DNA from: Methylobrevis albus
GTDB taxonomy: Bacteria; Pseudomonadota; Alphaproteobacteria; Rhizobiales; Pleomorphomonadaceae
NCBI RefSeq assembly: GCF_015904235.1
Contig: NZ_JADZLT010000040.1
Coordinates: forward strand, 62,001 to 126,000
Reading direction: 5' to 3'
Length of the DNA stretch: 64,000 bases
Shown: positions 8,600 to 18,295 of the stretch, one piece after another
Numbering within the stretch: the first letter of the stretch is position 1
Layout: each line of letters starts with the position of its first letter
The notes under the pieces: generated by a model
Told to the model about the DNA's origin: nothing
The model's input: only the letters and a program-made list of their open reading frames with translations
Database searches by the model: none
Position numbers and translations under genes: made by a program

Positions 8600-10453
8600 A
8601 TGTTTGCCTTCTTCGAAAAGATCATCGACCCGTTCAAGCCCTATGAGGCAAGGAAGCCGCCGTCCGGCGTGCTGGCGTTCTACTGGTCGTTCCTGCGCCA
8701 GGTCTGGCCGATCTATCTCGTGCTGATGGCGAGCGGCCTCGCCGTGGCGCTGATCGAGGTGACGCTGTTCCGCTACGTCGGCGAGATCGTCGATCTCCTG
8801 CGCGATACCTCGCCCGAAACGCTCTGGACCGATCACGGCCGCGACTTCCTGTGGATGGCGGCGGTGGTCGTCGTCGCGCGCCCGCTCGCCTCGATACTGC
8901 ACGACCTCATCCGCCACCAGGCGATCGCGCCGGGCTTCACCAACCTCGTGCGCTGGCAGAACCATCGCTGGGTGCTGCGCCAGTCGATCGGCTTCTTCGC
9001 CAACGACTTCGCCGGCCGGGTCGCCAGCCGCGTCGTGCAGACCGGGCCGGCGCTGCGCGGTTCGCTCACCGAGGCGGCCGACGCGGTCTGGTTCGTGATG
9101 GTCTACACGATCAGCGCGATGTTCCTGTTCTTCGAGGCCGACATCCGCCTCGCGCTGCCGCTGCTCGTCTGGGTCGCGCTCTACATCGTGGCGCTGACCT
9201 ACTTCGTGCCGCGGGTCGCCCGGAAGTCGGCAGAGATGTCGGAGGCGCGCTCGCTGCTCTCGGGGCGCATCGTCGACAGCTACACCAACATGCAGACGGT
9301 GAAGCTGTTCGCCCACACCGACCGCGAGGACCGCTACGCCCGCGACGCGCTCGCCGAGCATACCGCCGTCTATCACGGCCAGATGCGGGCGATCTCGACG
9401 ATGACGATCACCGTCGGCATCCTCAACAGCCTGCTGCTGTTCGCGATCGGGGCGACGGCCGTGTCGCTCTGGAGCGTCGGGGCGATCAGCGTCGGCGCCA
9501 TCGCGCTGGTCGCCGGCCTCGTCATCCGCGTCGTCAACATGTCCGGCTGGATCATGTGGGAGATCACCGGCATCTTCGAGAACGTCGGCACGGTGCAGGA
9601 CGGCGTGCAGACGATCGCGGCGGGGCACGAGGTGGTCGACGTGCCGGACGCCGCGCCGCTGCAGCCGGGGCCGCGCGAGATCCGCTTCGAGAACGTCCGC
9701 TTCCACTACGGGCGCGAGAAGGGCGCGGTCGAGGACGTCTCGCTCGTCGTGAAGCCGGGCGAGAAGATCGGCCTCGTCGGCCCGTCGGGCGCCGGCAAGT
9801 CGACCCTCGTCAGCCTGCTGCTGCGCTTCTACGACCTCGAGGGCGGCCGCATCCTGATCGACGGCCAGGACATCTCGAAGGTCGAGCAGGAGAGCCTGCG
9901 CGCGGCGATCGCCGTCGTCACCCAGGATACCTCGCTGCTGCACCGGTCGATCCGCGCCAACATCAAGTACGGCCGGCCCGAGGCGACCGACGAGGAGATG
10001 GTCGCGGCCGCCGAACTGGCGCAGGCGGGCGCGTTCATCCCCGACCTCGCCGATTCGCGCGGCCGGCGCGGCTACGACGCCTATACCGGCGAGCGCGGCG
10101 TGAAGCTGTCGGGCGGCCAGCGCCAGCGCGTCGCGATCGCGCGCGTCCTCCTGAAGAACGCGCCGATCCTCGTGCTCGACGAGGCGACCTCGGCGCTCGA
10201 TTCGGAGGCCGAGGCGGCGATCCAGGAGCAGCTCGCCAACCTGATGGCCGGCAAGACCGTGATCGCGATCGCGCATCGGCTGTCGACGATCGCGCAGATG
10301 GACCGGCTGGTGATCATGGATGCCGGCCGCATCGTCGAGACCGGCACCCATGCCGAGCTCGTGGCGGCGGGCGGGCTCTATGCCCGGCTCTGGAAGCGGC
10401 AGACCGGCGGTTTCGTCACGGAACCGGCCGAGGAGGCCGAAGCGGCCGAGTGA
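8600..10453 (+). CDS. ABC transporter, fused permease/ATPase (exporter type)
   Basis: A 617-residue type IV ABC exporter half-transporter: one membrane domain of six helices (about residues 30-330) joined to one nucleotide-binding domain. The ATPase has Walker A GPSGAGKST (about 393-401), Q-loop VVTQDTSLL, signature LSGGQRQRVAIARVLL (about 502) and Walker B ILVLDEATSALDSEAEAAI (about 522), so it is catalytically intact and would act as a homodimer. I chose ATG 8600 because the family N-terminus (MFAFFEKIIDPFKPYEARKPPSG) begins there; the frame extends 65 codons upstream without similarity. The substrate cannot be read from sequence; close relatives are annotated as lipid/multidrug exporters. 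It lies alone between the lipoprotein and petA. Confidence 0.92.
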   Translation: MFAFFEKIIDPFKPYEARKPPSGVLAFYWSFLRQVWPIYLVLMASGLAVALIEVTLFRYVGEIVDLLRDTSPETLWTDHGRDFLWMAAVVVVARPLASILHDLIRHQAIAPGFTNLVRWQNHRWVLRQSIGFFANDFAGRVASRVVQTGPALRGSLTEAADAVWFVMVYTISAMFLFFEADIRLALPLLVWVALYIVALTYFVPRVARKSAEMSEARSLLSGRIVDSYTNMQTVKLFAHTDREDRYARDALAEHTAVYHGQMRAISTMTITVGILNSLLLFAIGATAVSLWSVGAISVGAIALVAGLVIRVVNMSGWIMWEITGIFENVGTVQDGVQTIAAGHEVVDVPDAAPLQPGPREIRFENVRFHYGREKGAVEDVSLVVKPGEKIGLVGPSGAGKSTLVSLLLRFYDLEGGRILIDGQDISKVEQESLRAAIAVVTQDTSLLHRSIRANIKYGRPEATDEEMVAAAELAQAGAFIPDLADSRGRRGYDAYTGERGVKLSGGQRQRVAIARVLLKNAPILVLDEATSALDSEAEAAIQEQLANLMAGKTVIAIAHRLSTIAQMDRLVIMDAGRIVETGTHAELVAAGGLYARLWKRQTGGFVTEPAEEAEAAE

Positions 10454-10755
10454 ACCGCGGGCGTGCGGCACGGGTTTCGTTTCGTGCCGCCGTTGCCGCA
10501 ATGCAGCATGTTCGCCTAATGTGCATGCGCATCGTTCCCGACGGAGCGCCTAGCTCTCTGGACAAGCTCTAAAAACGGTGCAAATAAACGCTGTCCCGCC
10601 GAGGGGCCGCTCGTCGCGGCCCGCTCGCGCGCGGCGTGCTGCACAGCCGTTCCCGGCTTCTCGCGGCCCCGCCGGACGACGGCACGGGACGGTCCGTCGC
10701 GCTTCCCGCGAAGCGCGGCCGCGGACGCGAAGAGAAGTTTCGAAAGGAGCCAAAA
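10454..10755. other. Intergenic region upstream of petABC
   Basis: Three hundred bases separating the ABC transporter from the cytochrome bc1 operon. It must contain the petA promoter and leader, but I could not pick a confident promoter or terminator. A long in-frame extension of petA (from 10636) passes through the right end and is rejected as coding. Confidence 0.4.
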
Positions 10756-11319
10756 TTGGCTGCGTCACCCGATACGGTTGAACCCACCCGCCGCGACATC
10801 CTGGTGCTCGCGACCGGCGCGCTCGGGGCCGTCGGCGCCGCAGGCGTCATCTGGCCGTTCATCAACCAGATGAACCCCGATGCGTCCACGCTCGCGCTGG
10901 CCTCGATCGAGGTCGATATCTCGGCGATCGCCGAGGGCCAGTCGATCACCGCGAAATGGCGCGGCAAACCGGTGTTCATCCGCAACCGGACGGCCGCCGA
11001 GATCGAGGCCGCCAAGAGCGTGCCGCTCGGCGATCTCAAGGATCCGCTGGCGCGCAACGCCAACCTCGCGGACGGCGCCGATGCCTCGGACCTCAACCGC
11101 TCCGCCCCGGACAAGGAGAACTTCCTCGTCATGGTCGGCGTCTGCACCCACCTCGGCTGCATCCCGCTCGGCCAGCAGGGCGACTTCGGCGGCTGGTTCT
11201 GCCCCTGCCATGGTTCGCACTACGACACCGCCGGCCGCATCCGCATCGGGCCGGCCCCTGAGAATCTTCACATCCCGACCTTCTCCTTCGTGTCCGACAC
11301 GAAGCTGAAGATCGGTTGA
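10756..11319 (+). CDS. petA: Ubiquinol-cytochrome c reductase iron-sulfur subunit (Rieske)
   Basis: A 187-residue Rieske protein of the cytochrome bc1 complex, which passes electrons from ubiquinol to cytochrome c1 in the inner membrane. It begins with a TTG codon: AGGAG sits at 10745-10749, six bases ahead, while the upstream ATG at 10636 has no such site and would add a 40-residue unrelated tail. The twin-arginine targeting stretch [20 protein letters not shown] anchors the protein. The cluster motifs are CTHLGC (Cys130, His132, Cys135) and CPCHGSHYD (Cys149, Cys151, His152), giving ligands and the disulfide pair. It is first of the petA-petB-petC operon; petB starts 27 bases downstream. 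Confidence 0.96.
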   Translation: MAASPDTVEPTRRDILVLATGALGAVGAAGVIWPFINQMNPDASTLALASIEVDISAIAEGQSITAKWRGKPVFIRNRTAAEIEAAKSVPLGDLKDPLARNANLADGADASDLNRSAPDKENFLVMVGVCTHLGCIPLGQQGDFGGWFCPCHGSHYDTAGRIRIGPAPENLHIPTFSFVSDTKLKIG

Positions 11320-11346
11320 CCGGGGCAGGCGAGGAGAATCATCGAC

Positions 11347-12621
11347 ATGTCCGGGCATTCGACCTACGAACCCAAGACGGGCGCCGAAAAGTGGCTGGAG
11401 CGGCGCCTGCCGATCGTCCGGCTGCTGCACGACACCGCCGTTTCCTACCCGACGCCGCGTAACCTCAACTATCTGTGGACCTTCGGCGGCATCCTGACCT
11501 TCATGCTGGTGGTCCAGATCGTCACCGGCGTCGTGCTGGCGATGCACTACACGCCGAACACGGCGCTCGCCTTCTCGTCCGTCGAGCACATCATGCGCGA
11601 CGTGAACTACGGCTGGCTGATCCGCTACATGCACGCCAACGGCGCGTCGATGTTCTTCATCGCCGTCTACATCCACATCTTCCGCGGTCTCTACTACGGG
11701 TCCTACAAGGAACCCCGCGAAGTGCTCTGGATCCTCGGCGTGATCATCTTCCTCTTGATGATGGCGACCGCCTTCATGGGCTACGTGCTGCCGTGGGGCC
11801 AGATGAGCTTCTGGGGCGCCACCGTGATCACGAACCTCTTCTCGGCGCTGCCCTACGTCGGCGAGCCGATCGTGACCTGGCTCTGGGGCGGCTTCGCGGT
11901 CGACAATCCGACGCTCAACCGCTTCTTCTCGCTGCACTACCTGCTGCCGTTCATGATCGCGGGCGTCGTCGTCCTGCACATCTGGGCGCTGCACGTCGTC
12001 GGCCAGAACAATCCGACCGGCATCGACGTCAAGTCCGAGAAGGACACGGTGCCGTTCACGCCCTACGCGACGGTGAAGGACTCCTTCGCCATCGTGGTCT
12101 TCCTGCTGTTCTTCTCGTGGTTCCTGTTCTACCAGCCGAACTTCCTCGGGCACGCAGACAACTACATTCCGGCCAACCCGCTGGTGACGCCGGCGCACAT
12201 CGTGCCGGAGTGGTACTTCCTGCCGTTCTACGCGATCCTGCGCGCCGTGCCGGACAAGCTCGGCGGCGTCATCGCCATGTTCTCGGCGATCGCGGTGCTG
12301 GTGTTCCTGCCCTGGCTCGACACGTCGAAGGTTCGCTCGGCGACCTACCGTCCGCTCTACAAGATCTTCTTCTGGATCTTCGCGGCGGTCGCGGTCACGC
12401 TCGGCTGGCTCGGCTCGCGCCCGGCGGAAGGCGGCTACGTCATCGCCTCGCAGCTGCTGACGATCTACTACTTTGTCCACTTCCTCGTCATCCTGCCGCT
12501 GCTCGGCTTCATCGAGACGCCGAAGCCGCTGCCGACGTCCATCGCCGACTCCGTGCTGAAGAAGCACGGTGGCGCCGGACACCCGGCAGGGGCCGCCGCC
12601 GCGCCCGAAACGCGCGGTTGA
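11347..12621 (+). CDS. petB: Cytochrome b of the bc1 complex
   Basis: A 424-residue full-length (mitochondrial-type, b6 plus subunit IV) cytochrome b, with eight or so membrane helices. It carries the two b haems and the quinol oxidation (Qo) and reduction (Qi) sites. Recognisable segments are the N-terminal [13 protein letters not shown]...YWTFGG region, [15 protein letters not shown], the haem-ligand histidines in helices B and D (e.g. [26 protein letters not shown] and [22 protein letters not shown], quoted in part) and the Qo [14 protein letters not shown] motif. It follows petA and overlaps by a few bases the upstream extension of petC; the operon order petA-petB-petC is standard. Confident. 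Confidence 0.98.
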   Translation: MSGHSTYEPKTGAEKWLERRLPIVRLLHDTAVSYPTPRNLNYLWTFGGILTFMLVVQIVTGVVLAMHYTPNTALAFSSVEHIMRDVNYGWLIRYMHANGASMFFIAVYIHIFRGLYYGSYKEPREVLWILGVIIFLLMMATAFMGYVLPWGQMSFWGATVITNLFSALPYVGEPIVTWLWGGFAVDNPTLNRFFSLHYLLPFMIAGVVVLHIWALHVVGQNNPTGIDVKSEKDTVPFTPYATVKDSFAIVVFLLFFSWFLFYQPNFLGHADNYIPANPLVTPAHIVPEWYFLPFYAILRAVPDKLGGVIAMFSAIAVLVFLPWLDTSKVRSATYRPLYKIFFWIFAAVAVTLGWLGSRPAEGGYVIASQLLTIYYFVHFLVILPLLGFIETPKPLPTSIADSVLKKHGGAGHPAGAAAAPETRG

Positions 12622-12646
12622 CATGAGACGGATGACGAAAGGCACC

Positions 12647-13516
12647 ATGATGAAGAGCACGATCGCCCGCGTCGCCGTCGCCGCCGTGATCGGTTTCGGC
12701 CTTGCCGCCGGAGCCGCCCACGCCGCCGAGGAAGGCGAGCACGCCACGCCGCACTATCCGCTCATCAAGCCCGAGCGGATGACCTGGAGCTTCGCGGGGC
12801 CGTTCGGGACCTATGATCCCGGCCAGCTGCAGCGCGGCCTCAAGGTCTACCGCGAGGTCTGTTCGGCCTGCCACGGCCTGACCCGCGTCGCCTTCCGCAC
12901 GCTGGGGCAGGAAAGCGGCCCGCGCTTCGAAGAGGGCCAGGTCCGCACCATCGCCGCCGAATACCAGGTGATGAACGCCGATCCCGACGAGAACGGCGAC
13001 ATGTTCGAGCGGGCCGGCGAGCCGAAGGACCACTTCCCGTCGCCCTACGCCAACGAGGTCGCCGCGGCGGCATCGAACGGCGGCGCGGCGCCGCCGGACC
13101 TGTCGCTGATCGCCAAGGCCCGCGCCGTCGAGCGCGGCCTGCCGTGGTTCATCTTCGACATGTTCCTGCCCTATCAGGAGCAGGGTGCCGACTACCTTCA
13201 CGCGCTGCTGACCGGCTACCAGGAGCCGCCGGAAGGCGTCGAGGTCGCCGAGGGCACCTACTACAATCCGTACTTCATCGCCGGTCAGTCGCTGAAGATG
13301 CCGCCGCCGATGTCCGACGACCAGGTCGAGTATACCGACGGCTCGCCGCAGACGGTCGAGCAGTATTCGCGCGACGTGTCGGCGTTCCTGATGTGGGCGG
13401 CCGAGCCGCACCTCGTCGAGCGCAAGCAGATGGGCTTCCGGGTCATCATCTTCCTGATCGTGTTCGCGGGCCTGCTCTACGCGACCAAGAAGAAGATCTG
13501 GTCCAAGGCGCACTGA
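12647..13516 (+). CDS. petC: Cytochrome c1 of the bc1 complex
   Basis: A 289-residue cytochrome c1, third subunit of the bc1 complex, carrying the covalent haem on the periplasmic side. ATG 12647 is preceded by AAAGG; an in-frame ATG three bases later (12650) and one at 12623 are alternatives. A cleavable signal peptide ending ...GAAHA precedes EEGEHATPHYPL. The haem motif is CSACH (about residues 72-76), the sixth ligand methionine lies in the GQSLKMPPPMSDD segment, and a single C-terminal anchor helix (VIIFLIVFAGLLYAT) follows. It is the last gene of the operon, and a rho-independent terminator follows. Full length. Confidence 0.96.
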   Translation: MMKSTIARVAVAAVIGFGLAAGAAHAAEEGEHATPHYPLIKPERMTWSFAGPFGTYDPGQLQRGLKVYREVCSACHGLTRVAFRTLGQESGPRFEEGQVRTIAAEYQVMNADPDENGDMFERAGEPKDHFPSPYANEVAAAASNGGAAPPDLSLIAKARAVERGLPWFIFDMFLPYQEQGADYLHALLTGYQEPPEGVEVAEGTYYNPYFIAGQSLKMPPPMSDDQVEYTDGSPQTVEQYSRDVSAFLMWAAEPHLVERKQMGFRVIIFLIVFAGLLYATKKKIWSKAH

Positions 13517-13544
13517 TCGCGCCTCGCCCGGTTCGACGACGAAC

Positions 13545-13580
13545 AGGCCCCGCCGCGCCAGCGCCGGGGCCTTTTCTTTT
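13545..13580 (+). terminator. Rho-independent terminator of the petABC operon
   Basis: An 8-bp stem, AGGCCCCG with CGGGGCCT, around a 12-base loop, followed by TTTTCTTTT. It starts 29 bases after the petC stop. No other gene of the operon follows. Confidence 0.88.
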
Positions 13581-13665
13581 GCCGCAGTGCCGAAGAGCGC
13601 GCTTTCCGCGCTCCGCGAGCTGTGCTTGACTGCCGGCCGTGAGCTGGGTGGGGGCGAGGGCGGGC

Positions 13666-14541
13666 ATGACCGAGACGGTGCTGGGTGTGATCGGCGGGTC
13701 GGGGATCTACGACCTGCCGGGTCTCGAGGATGCGGCCTGGACGGCGGTGGCAAGCCCGTGGGGCACGCCGTCGGACGAGGTCCGGGTCGGCCGGCTCGAC
13801 GGGCTCAAGATCTGCTTCCTGCCGCGGCACGGCCGCGGCCACCGCATCGCCCCGTCCGATATCGATTTCCGCGCCAACATCGACGCGATGAAGCGGCTCG
13901 GCGTTACCGATCTCGTCTCGGTGTCGGCGGTCGGCTCGCTGAAGGAGGAGCTGTCGCCGGGCACCTTCGTGCTGGTCGACCAGTTCATCGACCGCACCTT
14001 TGCCCGCGAAAAGAGCTTCTTCGGCACCGGCTGCGTCGCGCATGTCTCGCTGGCCGATCCGGTCAGCCCGCTGCTGGTCGACGCGGTCGAGGCCGCGGCG
14101 AAGGCGGAAGGCATCCGCCACCACCGCGGCGGCACCTATCTCGCGATGGAGGGGCCGCAGTTCTCGATGCTGGCCGAGAGCCGGCTCTACCGCAGCTGGG
14201 GCTGCGACGTGATCGGCATGACCAACATGCCGGAGGCCAAGCTCGCCCGCGAGGCGGAGATCTGCTACGCCAGCGTCGCCATGGTCACCGACTACGACAG
14301 CTGGCACCCCGACCACGGCGCCGTCGACATCACCGCCATCCTGCGCGTCCTCGGCGAGAACCGCGACAACGCCCAGCGGCTCGTCGCGGCGCTCGCCCGG
14401 ACCATTCCGCGCGAGCATCCGCGCTGCCCGATCGGCTCCGACACGGCGCTCGAATACGCCATCATCACGGCGCCGGACGCGCGCGACCCGGCGCTGCTCG
14501 CCAAGCTCGACGCCGTCGCCGGCCGCGTGCTCAAGCGCTGA
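13666..14541 (+). CDS. mtnP: S-methyl-5'-thioadenosine phosphorylase
   Basis: A 291-residue MTA phosphorylase: it splits methylthioadenosine with phosphate into adenine and 5-methylthioribose-1-phosphate, starting methionine salvage. Hallmarks of the PNP/MTAP fold are [15 protein letters not shown], the phosphate-binding PRHGRGH and the [16 protein letters not shown]...[19 protein letters not shown] stretch. ATG 13666 follows a GAGG site; a GTG at 13639 would add nine residues and is disfavoured. apt lies 31 bases downstream on the same strand. The pairing makes sense: the adenine released here is recaptured as AMP by Apt. Confidence 0.95.
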   Translation: MTETVLGVIGGSGIYDLPGLEDAAWTAVASPWGTPSDEVRVGRLDGLKICFLPRHGRGHRIAPSDIDFRANIDAMKRLGVTDLVSVSAVGSLKEELSPGTFVLVDQFIDRTFAREKSFFGTGCVAHVSLADPVSPLLVDAVEAAAKAEGIRHHRGGTYLAMEGPQFSMLAESRLYRSWGCDVIGMTNMPEAKLAREAEICYASVAMVTDYDSWHPDHGAVDITAILRVLGENRDNAQRLVAALARTIPREHPRCPIGSDTALEYAIITAPDARDPALLAKLDAVAGRVLKR

Positions 14542-14572
14542 ACCTTTCCCGAGATCCGGATTTCCAGACCCC

Positions 14573-15100
14573 ATGAACCTCGTCGATTCGATCCGCACGA
14601 TCCCCGACTACCCGAAGCCCGGCATCCTGTTTCGTGACATCACCACCCTGCTTGGCGCGCCGCGCGCGTTTCGCCGCGCGGTGGACGAGCTGGTGCAGCC
14701 GTGGGCCGGCTCGAAGATCGACAAGGTGGCGGGGATCGAGGCGCGCGGCTTCATCGTCGGCGGCGCGGTGGCGCACCAGCTTTCGGCCGGCTTCGTGCCG
14801 ATCCGCAAGACCGGCAAGCTGCCGCACGAGACGATCAGCGTCACCTACGCGCTCGAATACGGCACCGACGCGATCGAGGTGCACCGCGATGCGATCGCCC
14901 CCGGCGAGCAGGTGATCCTCGTCGACGACCTCGTCGCGACGGGCGGCACCGCGGCCGCGGCGGTGGAACTGATCCGCAGTCTCGGCGGCACGGTGGTCGC
15001 CGCCTGCTTCATCATCGACCTGCCGGACCTCGGCGGGGCGGACAAGCTGCGCGCCCTCGACGTGCCGGTGCGGACCCTCGTCTCGTTCGAAGGGCACTGA
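14573..15100 (+). CDS. apt: Adenine phosphoribosyltransferase
   Basis: A 175-residue APRT that joins adenine and phosphoribosyl pyrophosphate into AMP. The PRPP-binding loop [16 protein letters not shown] is at about residues 113-128, and the N-terminal [21 protein letters not shown] and [17 protein letters not shown] segments are typical. Immediately downstream of mtnP in the same direction, forming an adenine salvage pair. Length is normal. Following sequence (15101-15284) is a plain intergenic space before the transglycosylase gene. Confidence 0.96.
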   Translation: MNLVDSIRTIPDYPKPGILFRDITTLLGAPRAFRRAVDELVQPWAGSKIDKVAGIEARGFIVGGAVAHQLSAGFVPIRKTGKLPHETISVTYALEYGTDAIEVHRDAIAPGEQVILVDDLVATGGTAAAAVELIRSLGGTVVAACFIIDLPDLGGADKLRALDVPVRTLVSFEGH

Positions 15101-15284
15101 AGCGGAAGCGGCAGGCGGGGCGCGCCACCGTTCGCCGGGGGCGTTGCCGGAATGCCACGGACGGCCGCAATCTCGGGTTTTCGCCCTCTTGCAGCCATGT
15201 TCGGCCGGGAAACCGGAGGGGACAGCCGTTTTGCCGCAGCGCACATAGCGCGGGCCGCTCCCCCTCCAGCCTTCGAGGCCGCCG

Positions 15285-16502
15285 ATGACCGAGACCCTCA
15301 CCGCATGCCGCCCCGGAAAGCTCGTCCGTAGCCTCGCCCTCGGGCTGCTCGCCGCCGTCGCCGTGCCGCAGGCGGCGTTCGCCACGTGTGGCAAGGCCGA
15401 GACGTTCACCGACTTCCTGATGGAGTTCCGCGGCGAGGCGCTCGCCGCCGGCGTGCCGATGGATACGGTCGACCGTTCGCTCTCGACGGTCCGCTTCGAC
15501 CCCGGCGTCGTCAAGCGCGACCGCGGCCAGGGCGTGTTCGCGCAGAGCTTCCTCGAATTCTCCGACCGCATGGTCAACAAGAACCGCCTCAGCGTCGGCG
15601 CCAGCCAGTTGCAGAAGCACCGGGCGATGTTCACCGAGATCGAGCAGCGCTTCGGCGTGCCCGGGCCGGTGCTGGTCGCCTTCTGGGGTCTCGAGACCGA
15701 CTTCGGCGGCAATCTCGGCGACCTGCCGACGCTGACCTCGCTCGCGACGCTGGCGCACGACTGTCGCCGTCCGGAGATGTTCCGCGGCGAGTTGCTCGCC
15801 GCGCTGAAGCTGCTCGGCCGCGGCGACCTGCGCCTCGACGAGATGCGCGGCCCCTGGGCCGGCGAGCTCGGCCAGACCCAGTTCCTCGCCTCGAAATACA
15901 TCGAATACGGCGTCGATTTCGACGGCGACGGCCGCGTCGACATGATCGAGAGCAGCGCCGACGCGCTCGCCTCGTCGGCGAACTACATCGCGCACCTCGG
16001 CTGGCAGCGCGGTCAGCCGTGGCTCGAAGAGGTCAGCGTGCCGGCGTCCTTCCCCTGGGAGGAAGCCGACGTGACGCTGAAGCGGCCGCGCTCGCTGTTC
16101 GCCGCCGCCGGCGTTGCCAACGCCGCCGGCCCGCTGCCGGCCGACGAGACGCCGGTGTCGCTGATCCTGCCGATGGGCCGCAGCGGCCCGGCCTTCCTCG
16201 CCTATCCGAATTTCGACGTCTATCTCGAGTGGAACAAGTCGCTGGTCTATTCGACCACCGCCGCCTACTACGCGACCCGCCTCGCTGGCGCGCCGCCGGT
16301 GCGGCGCGGGTCGGCGACGGGGCTCGCCGCCGCCGACGTCAAGGCATTGCAGACCAAGCTCGCGGCGATGGGCTACGACGTCGGCAAGCCCGACGGCGTG
16401 ATCGGCGCCCAGACCCGCGCCGCCGTCCGCGCCGTGCAGCAGCAGGTCGGCCTGCCGGCCGACGGCTGGCCGACGGCGGAACTGATCGCGGCGGTGCGGT
16501 GA
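15285..16502 (+). CDS. Lytic murein transglycosylase (MltB family) with peptidoglycan-binding domain
   Basis: A 405-residue secreted or periplasmic lytic transglycosylase that cleaves the beta-1,4 MurNAc-GlcNAc bond with 1,6-anhydro product formation. A signal peptide (about residues 1-33, ending ...PQAAFA) precedes the MltB-type catalytic domain (residues ~38-320). The catalytic glutamate is in AFWGLETDFGGN, with the matching LGQTQFLASKYIEYGVDFDGDG region. The C-terminal ~65 residues (VKALQTKLAAMGYDVGKPDGVIGAQTRAAVRA...) are a PG_binding_1 domain. No lipobox is evident, unlike enterobacterial MltB. Inverted repeats follow the gene. Confidence 0.92.
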   Translation: MTETLTACRPGKLVRSLALGLLAAVAVPQAAFATCGKAETFTDFLMEFRGEALAAGVPMDTVDRSLSTVRFDPGVVKRDRGQGVFAQSFLEFSDRMVNKNRLSVGASQLQKHRAMFTEIEQRFGVPGPVLVAFWGLETDFGGNLGDLPTLTSLATLAHDCRRPEMFRGELLAALKLLGRGDLRLDEMRGPWAGELGQTQFLASKYIEYGVDFDGDGRVDMIESSADALASSANYIAHLGWQRGQPWLEEVSVPASFPWEEADVTLKRPRSLFAAAGVANAAGPLPADETPVSLILPMGRSGPAFLAYPNFDVYLEWNKSLVYSTTAAYYATRLAGAPPVRRGSATGLAAADVKALQTKLAAMGYDVGKPDGVIGAQTRAAVRAVQQQVGLPADGWPTAELIAAVR

Positions 16503-16550
16503 GGACGGCCGTCCTGCTGCCTTGCTTCGCCGCGGCCGTGCCGTAGCGCT

Positions 16551-16724
16551 TCCCCCCTCCCGTGCTTCGCACCTCCCCCGCTTCGCAGGAGAGGGGACGA
16601 TGGGCGAGAGGACTTTCGCCTAATGAAGGTTGCGCCGAACCGCGGCGAACATGGGGACGGCGCGCCATCCTCTTGCGTCCCCTCTCCTGCGAAGCGGGGG
16701 AGGTGCGAAGCACGGGAGGGGGGA
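16551..16724. repeat. Pair of 48-bp perfect inverted repeats
   Basis: Arms at 16551-16598 and 16677-16724 are perfect reverse complements over 48 bases and flank a 78-base spacer. The pair lies in the gap (16503-16751) between the transglycosylase and the convergent SelW-like gene, so transcripts of either would form a very stable stem. No transposase or target duplication was recognised. It is one of five such pairs of unrelated sequence in this window. Confidence 0.85.
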
Positions 16725-16751
16725 GGCCACACGACGGCCCGCGGCAAAATC

Positions 16752-17057
16752 CTACCCCTTCGCCGCCCGCCCTTCCTTGTGGTCGACGTGGCCGAGGTCG
16801 CGGTCGGGGTCGATCTTGTCCCTCACCCGGCGCTTGAGGGCGGCGGCGTCGGGGAAGCCGCCGTCGCGCTTGCGTTCCCAGATTTCCTCGCCACCGAGCG
16901 TGATGGCGAAGTTGCCGCCGGTGCCGGGGACCAGCGTCACGCTGCCGAGTTCCTCGGAAAAGGTCGAGAGCAGTTCCTGCGCCAGCCAGGCCGAGCGCAG
17001 CAGCCAGTTGCACTGGCGGCAGTAGGTGATCACGACGGCGGGCTTGTCGGCATCCAT
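16752..17057 (-). CDS. SelT/SelW/SelH (Rdx) family redox protein, cysteine form
   Basis: A 101-residue protein of the selenoprotein W-like (Rdx) family with a thioredoxin-like fold. The active site motif CRQC (Cys13 and Cys16) replaces the CxxU of animal forms, so no selenocysteine is needed. Further family features are the NWLLRSAWLAQELLSTFSEELG helix and the NFAITLGGEEIWERKRDGGFPDAAALKRRVRDKI region (given in part). ATG 17057 has GGAG nine bases ahead; a longer frame to 17093 is unlikely. The role is not established; a thiol-redox function is likely. It is the last gene of a minus-strand pair upstream of which lies epmA (62 bases), so the two may be cotranscribed. Confidence 0.82.
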   Translation of the reverse strand: MDADKPAVVITYCRQCNWLLRSAWLAQELLSTFSEELGSVTLVPGTGGNFAITLGGEEIWERKRDGGFPDAAALKRRVRDKIDPDRDLGHVDHKEGRAAKG

Positions 17058-17120
17058 CGCAAGGGCTCCCGAATCGGCGCCGCGCACCACCACCGGCCGC
17101 GGCGAAAGTCCGATTTCACG

Positions 17121-18170
17121 TCATCCGGCGACCGGCGTCCAGACGACCTGGTCGATCCGCGCCGCGCCCGTCGCCAGCATCACCAGCCGGTCGAAGCCGA
17201 GCGCGATGCCCGAGGCCGCCGGCATCGCGCCGAGGGCGGCGAGGAACTCCTCGTCGAGCGGATAGCGCTCGCCGTAGACGCGGGCCTTCTCGTCCATCTC
17301 GATCTCGAAGCGGCGGCGCTGCTCGGCCGGGTCGGTGAGCTCGCCGAAGGCGTTGGCGAGCTCGACGCCGCAGGCATAGAGCTCGAAGCGCTCGGCGACG
17401 CGGGGGTCGTGCGCGGTGGGACGCGACAGCGCCGCCTCGCAGACCGGATACTCGTAGAGCAGCGTCGCGCGGTCGTGGCCGAGGTTGGGCTCGATGCTCT
17501 CGACGAGGATGCGGCTGTAGATGTCGGTCCAGCTGTCGTCGCCCGCGACGCGGTAGCCGGAGGCGGCGGCGAGGCGGGCGAGGTGGTCGCGGTCGGGGTC
17601 CGCGCGCGGGTCCGGGGCGAGGGTCGCGAGCAGGTCGATGCCGGCGAAACGGGTGAAGGCGTCCGCGACCGTCAGCCGTTCCGGCACCGCGAACGGATCG
17701 GCGCTGCGGCGGCGGTGGAGGAGGATGGTGGTGCCGGCGGCATGGGCGGCGACGGCGAGCAACGCCGCGCAGTCATCCATCAGCACTTCATAGGGCTCAT
17801 CGGCGCGGTACCATTCGAGCAGCGTGAATTCGGGGTGGTGCAGCGGGCCGCACTCGCGGTTGCGGAACACGCGGGCGAAATCGAAGATGCGGCGCTCGCC
17901 GGCGGCGAGCAGCTTCTTCATCGCGAACTCCGGCGAGGTGTGGAGGTGCATCGGCACCACCGTGGCATCCGGCCCGGTGAGGTTCGTCGCAAAGCCGTGC
18001 AGGTGCGCCTCGTTGCCGGGCGAGACCTGCAGCGCAGCGCATTCGGTCTCGGTGAAGCCGCGCGCCTCGAACCAGTCGCGCACCGCGCGGCGGATCCGGC
18101 CGCGCGCCTCGAGGAACGGACGGCGGTCGGCGTGGACGTGTTTCGACCACCAGGGCGAGGCATCGATCAT
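17121..18170 (-). CDS. epmA: EF-P lysine ligase (EpmA, PoxA/GenX)
   Basis: A 349-residue class II lysyl-tRNA synthetase paralogue that attaches lysine or (R)-beta-lysine to the conserved lysine of elongation factor P. It lacks the N-terminal anticodon-binding domain of LysRS, as expected for EpmA. Class II motifs are visible: FDFARVFRNRECGPLHHPEFTLLEWYRA (motif 2) and ASGIALGFDRLVMLA (motif 3). It diverges from efp, 125 bases away, making its substrate plain. No EpmB (lysine 2,3-aminomutase) gene was found next to it, though it often accompanies this pair. Confidence 0.93.
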   Translation of the reverse strand: MIDASPWWSKHVHADRRPFLEARGRIRRAVRDWFEARGFTETECAALQVSPGNEAHLHGFATNLTGPDATVVPMHLHTSPEFAMKKLLAAGERRIFDFARVFRNRECGPLHHPEFTLLEWYRADEPYEVLMDDCAALLAVAAHAAGTTILLHRRRSADPFAVPERLTVADAFTRFAGIDLLATLAPDPRADPDRDHLARLAAASGYRVAGDDSWTDIYSRILVESIEPNLGHDRATLLYEYPVCEAALSRPTAHDPRVAERFELYACGVELANAFGELTDPAEQRRRFEIEMDEKARVYGERYPLDEEFLAALGAMPAASGIALGFDRLVMLATGAARIDQVVWTPVAG

Positions 18171-18295
18171 GAAAAGTCTTCCCTTGCGGCGGCGAAAGTG
18201 TCAGGAGATGGCGCGAAACCGGCCCCGCGACGGGCCGGGGCCAGGCCGTTCGGGCGGCCCCATCGCATAGGTTCCGAGAGAAACGAAGGCAAGAC

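Noticed and set aside
16752..17057. A selenoprotein (SelW) with in-frame UGA
   Set aside because: The active site reads CRQC and no in-frame stop occurs within the gene; selenocysteine is not used.
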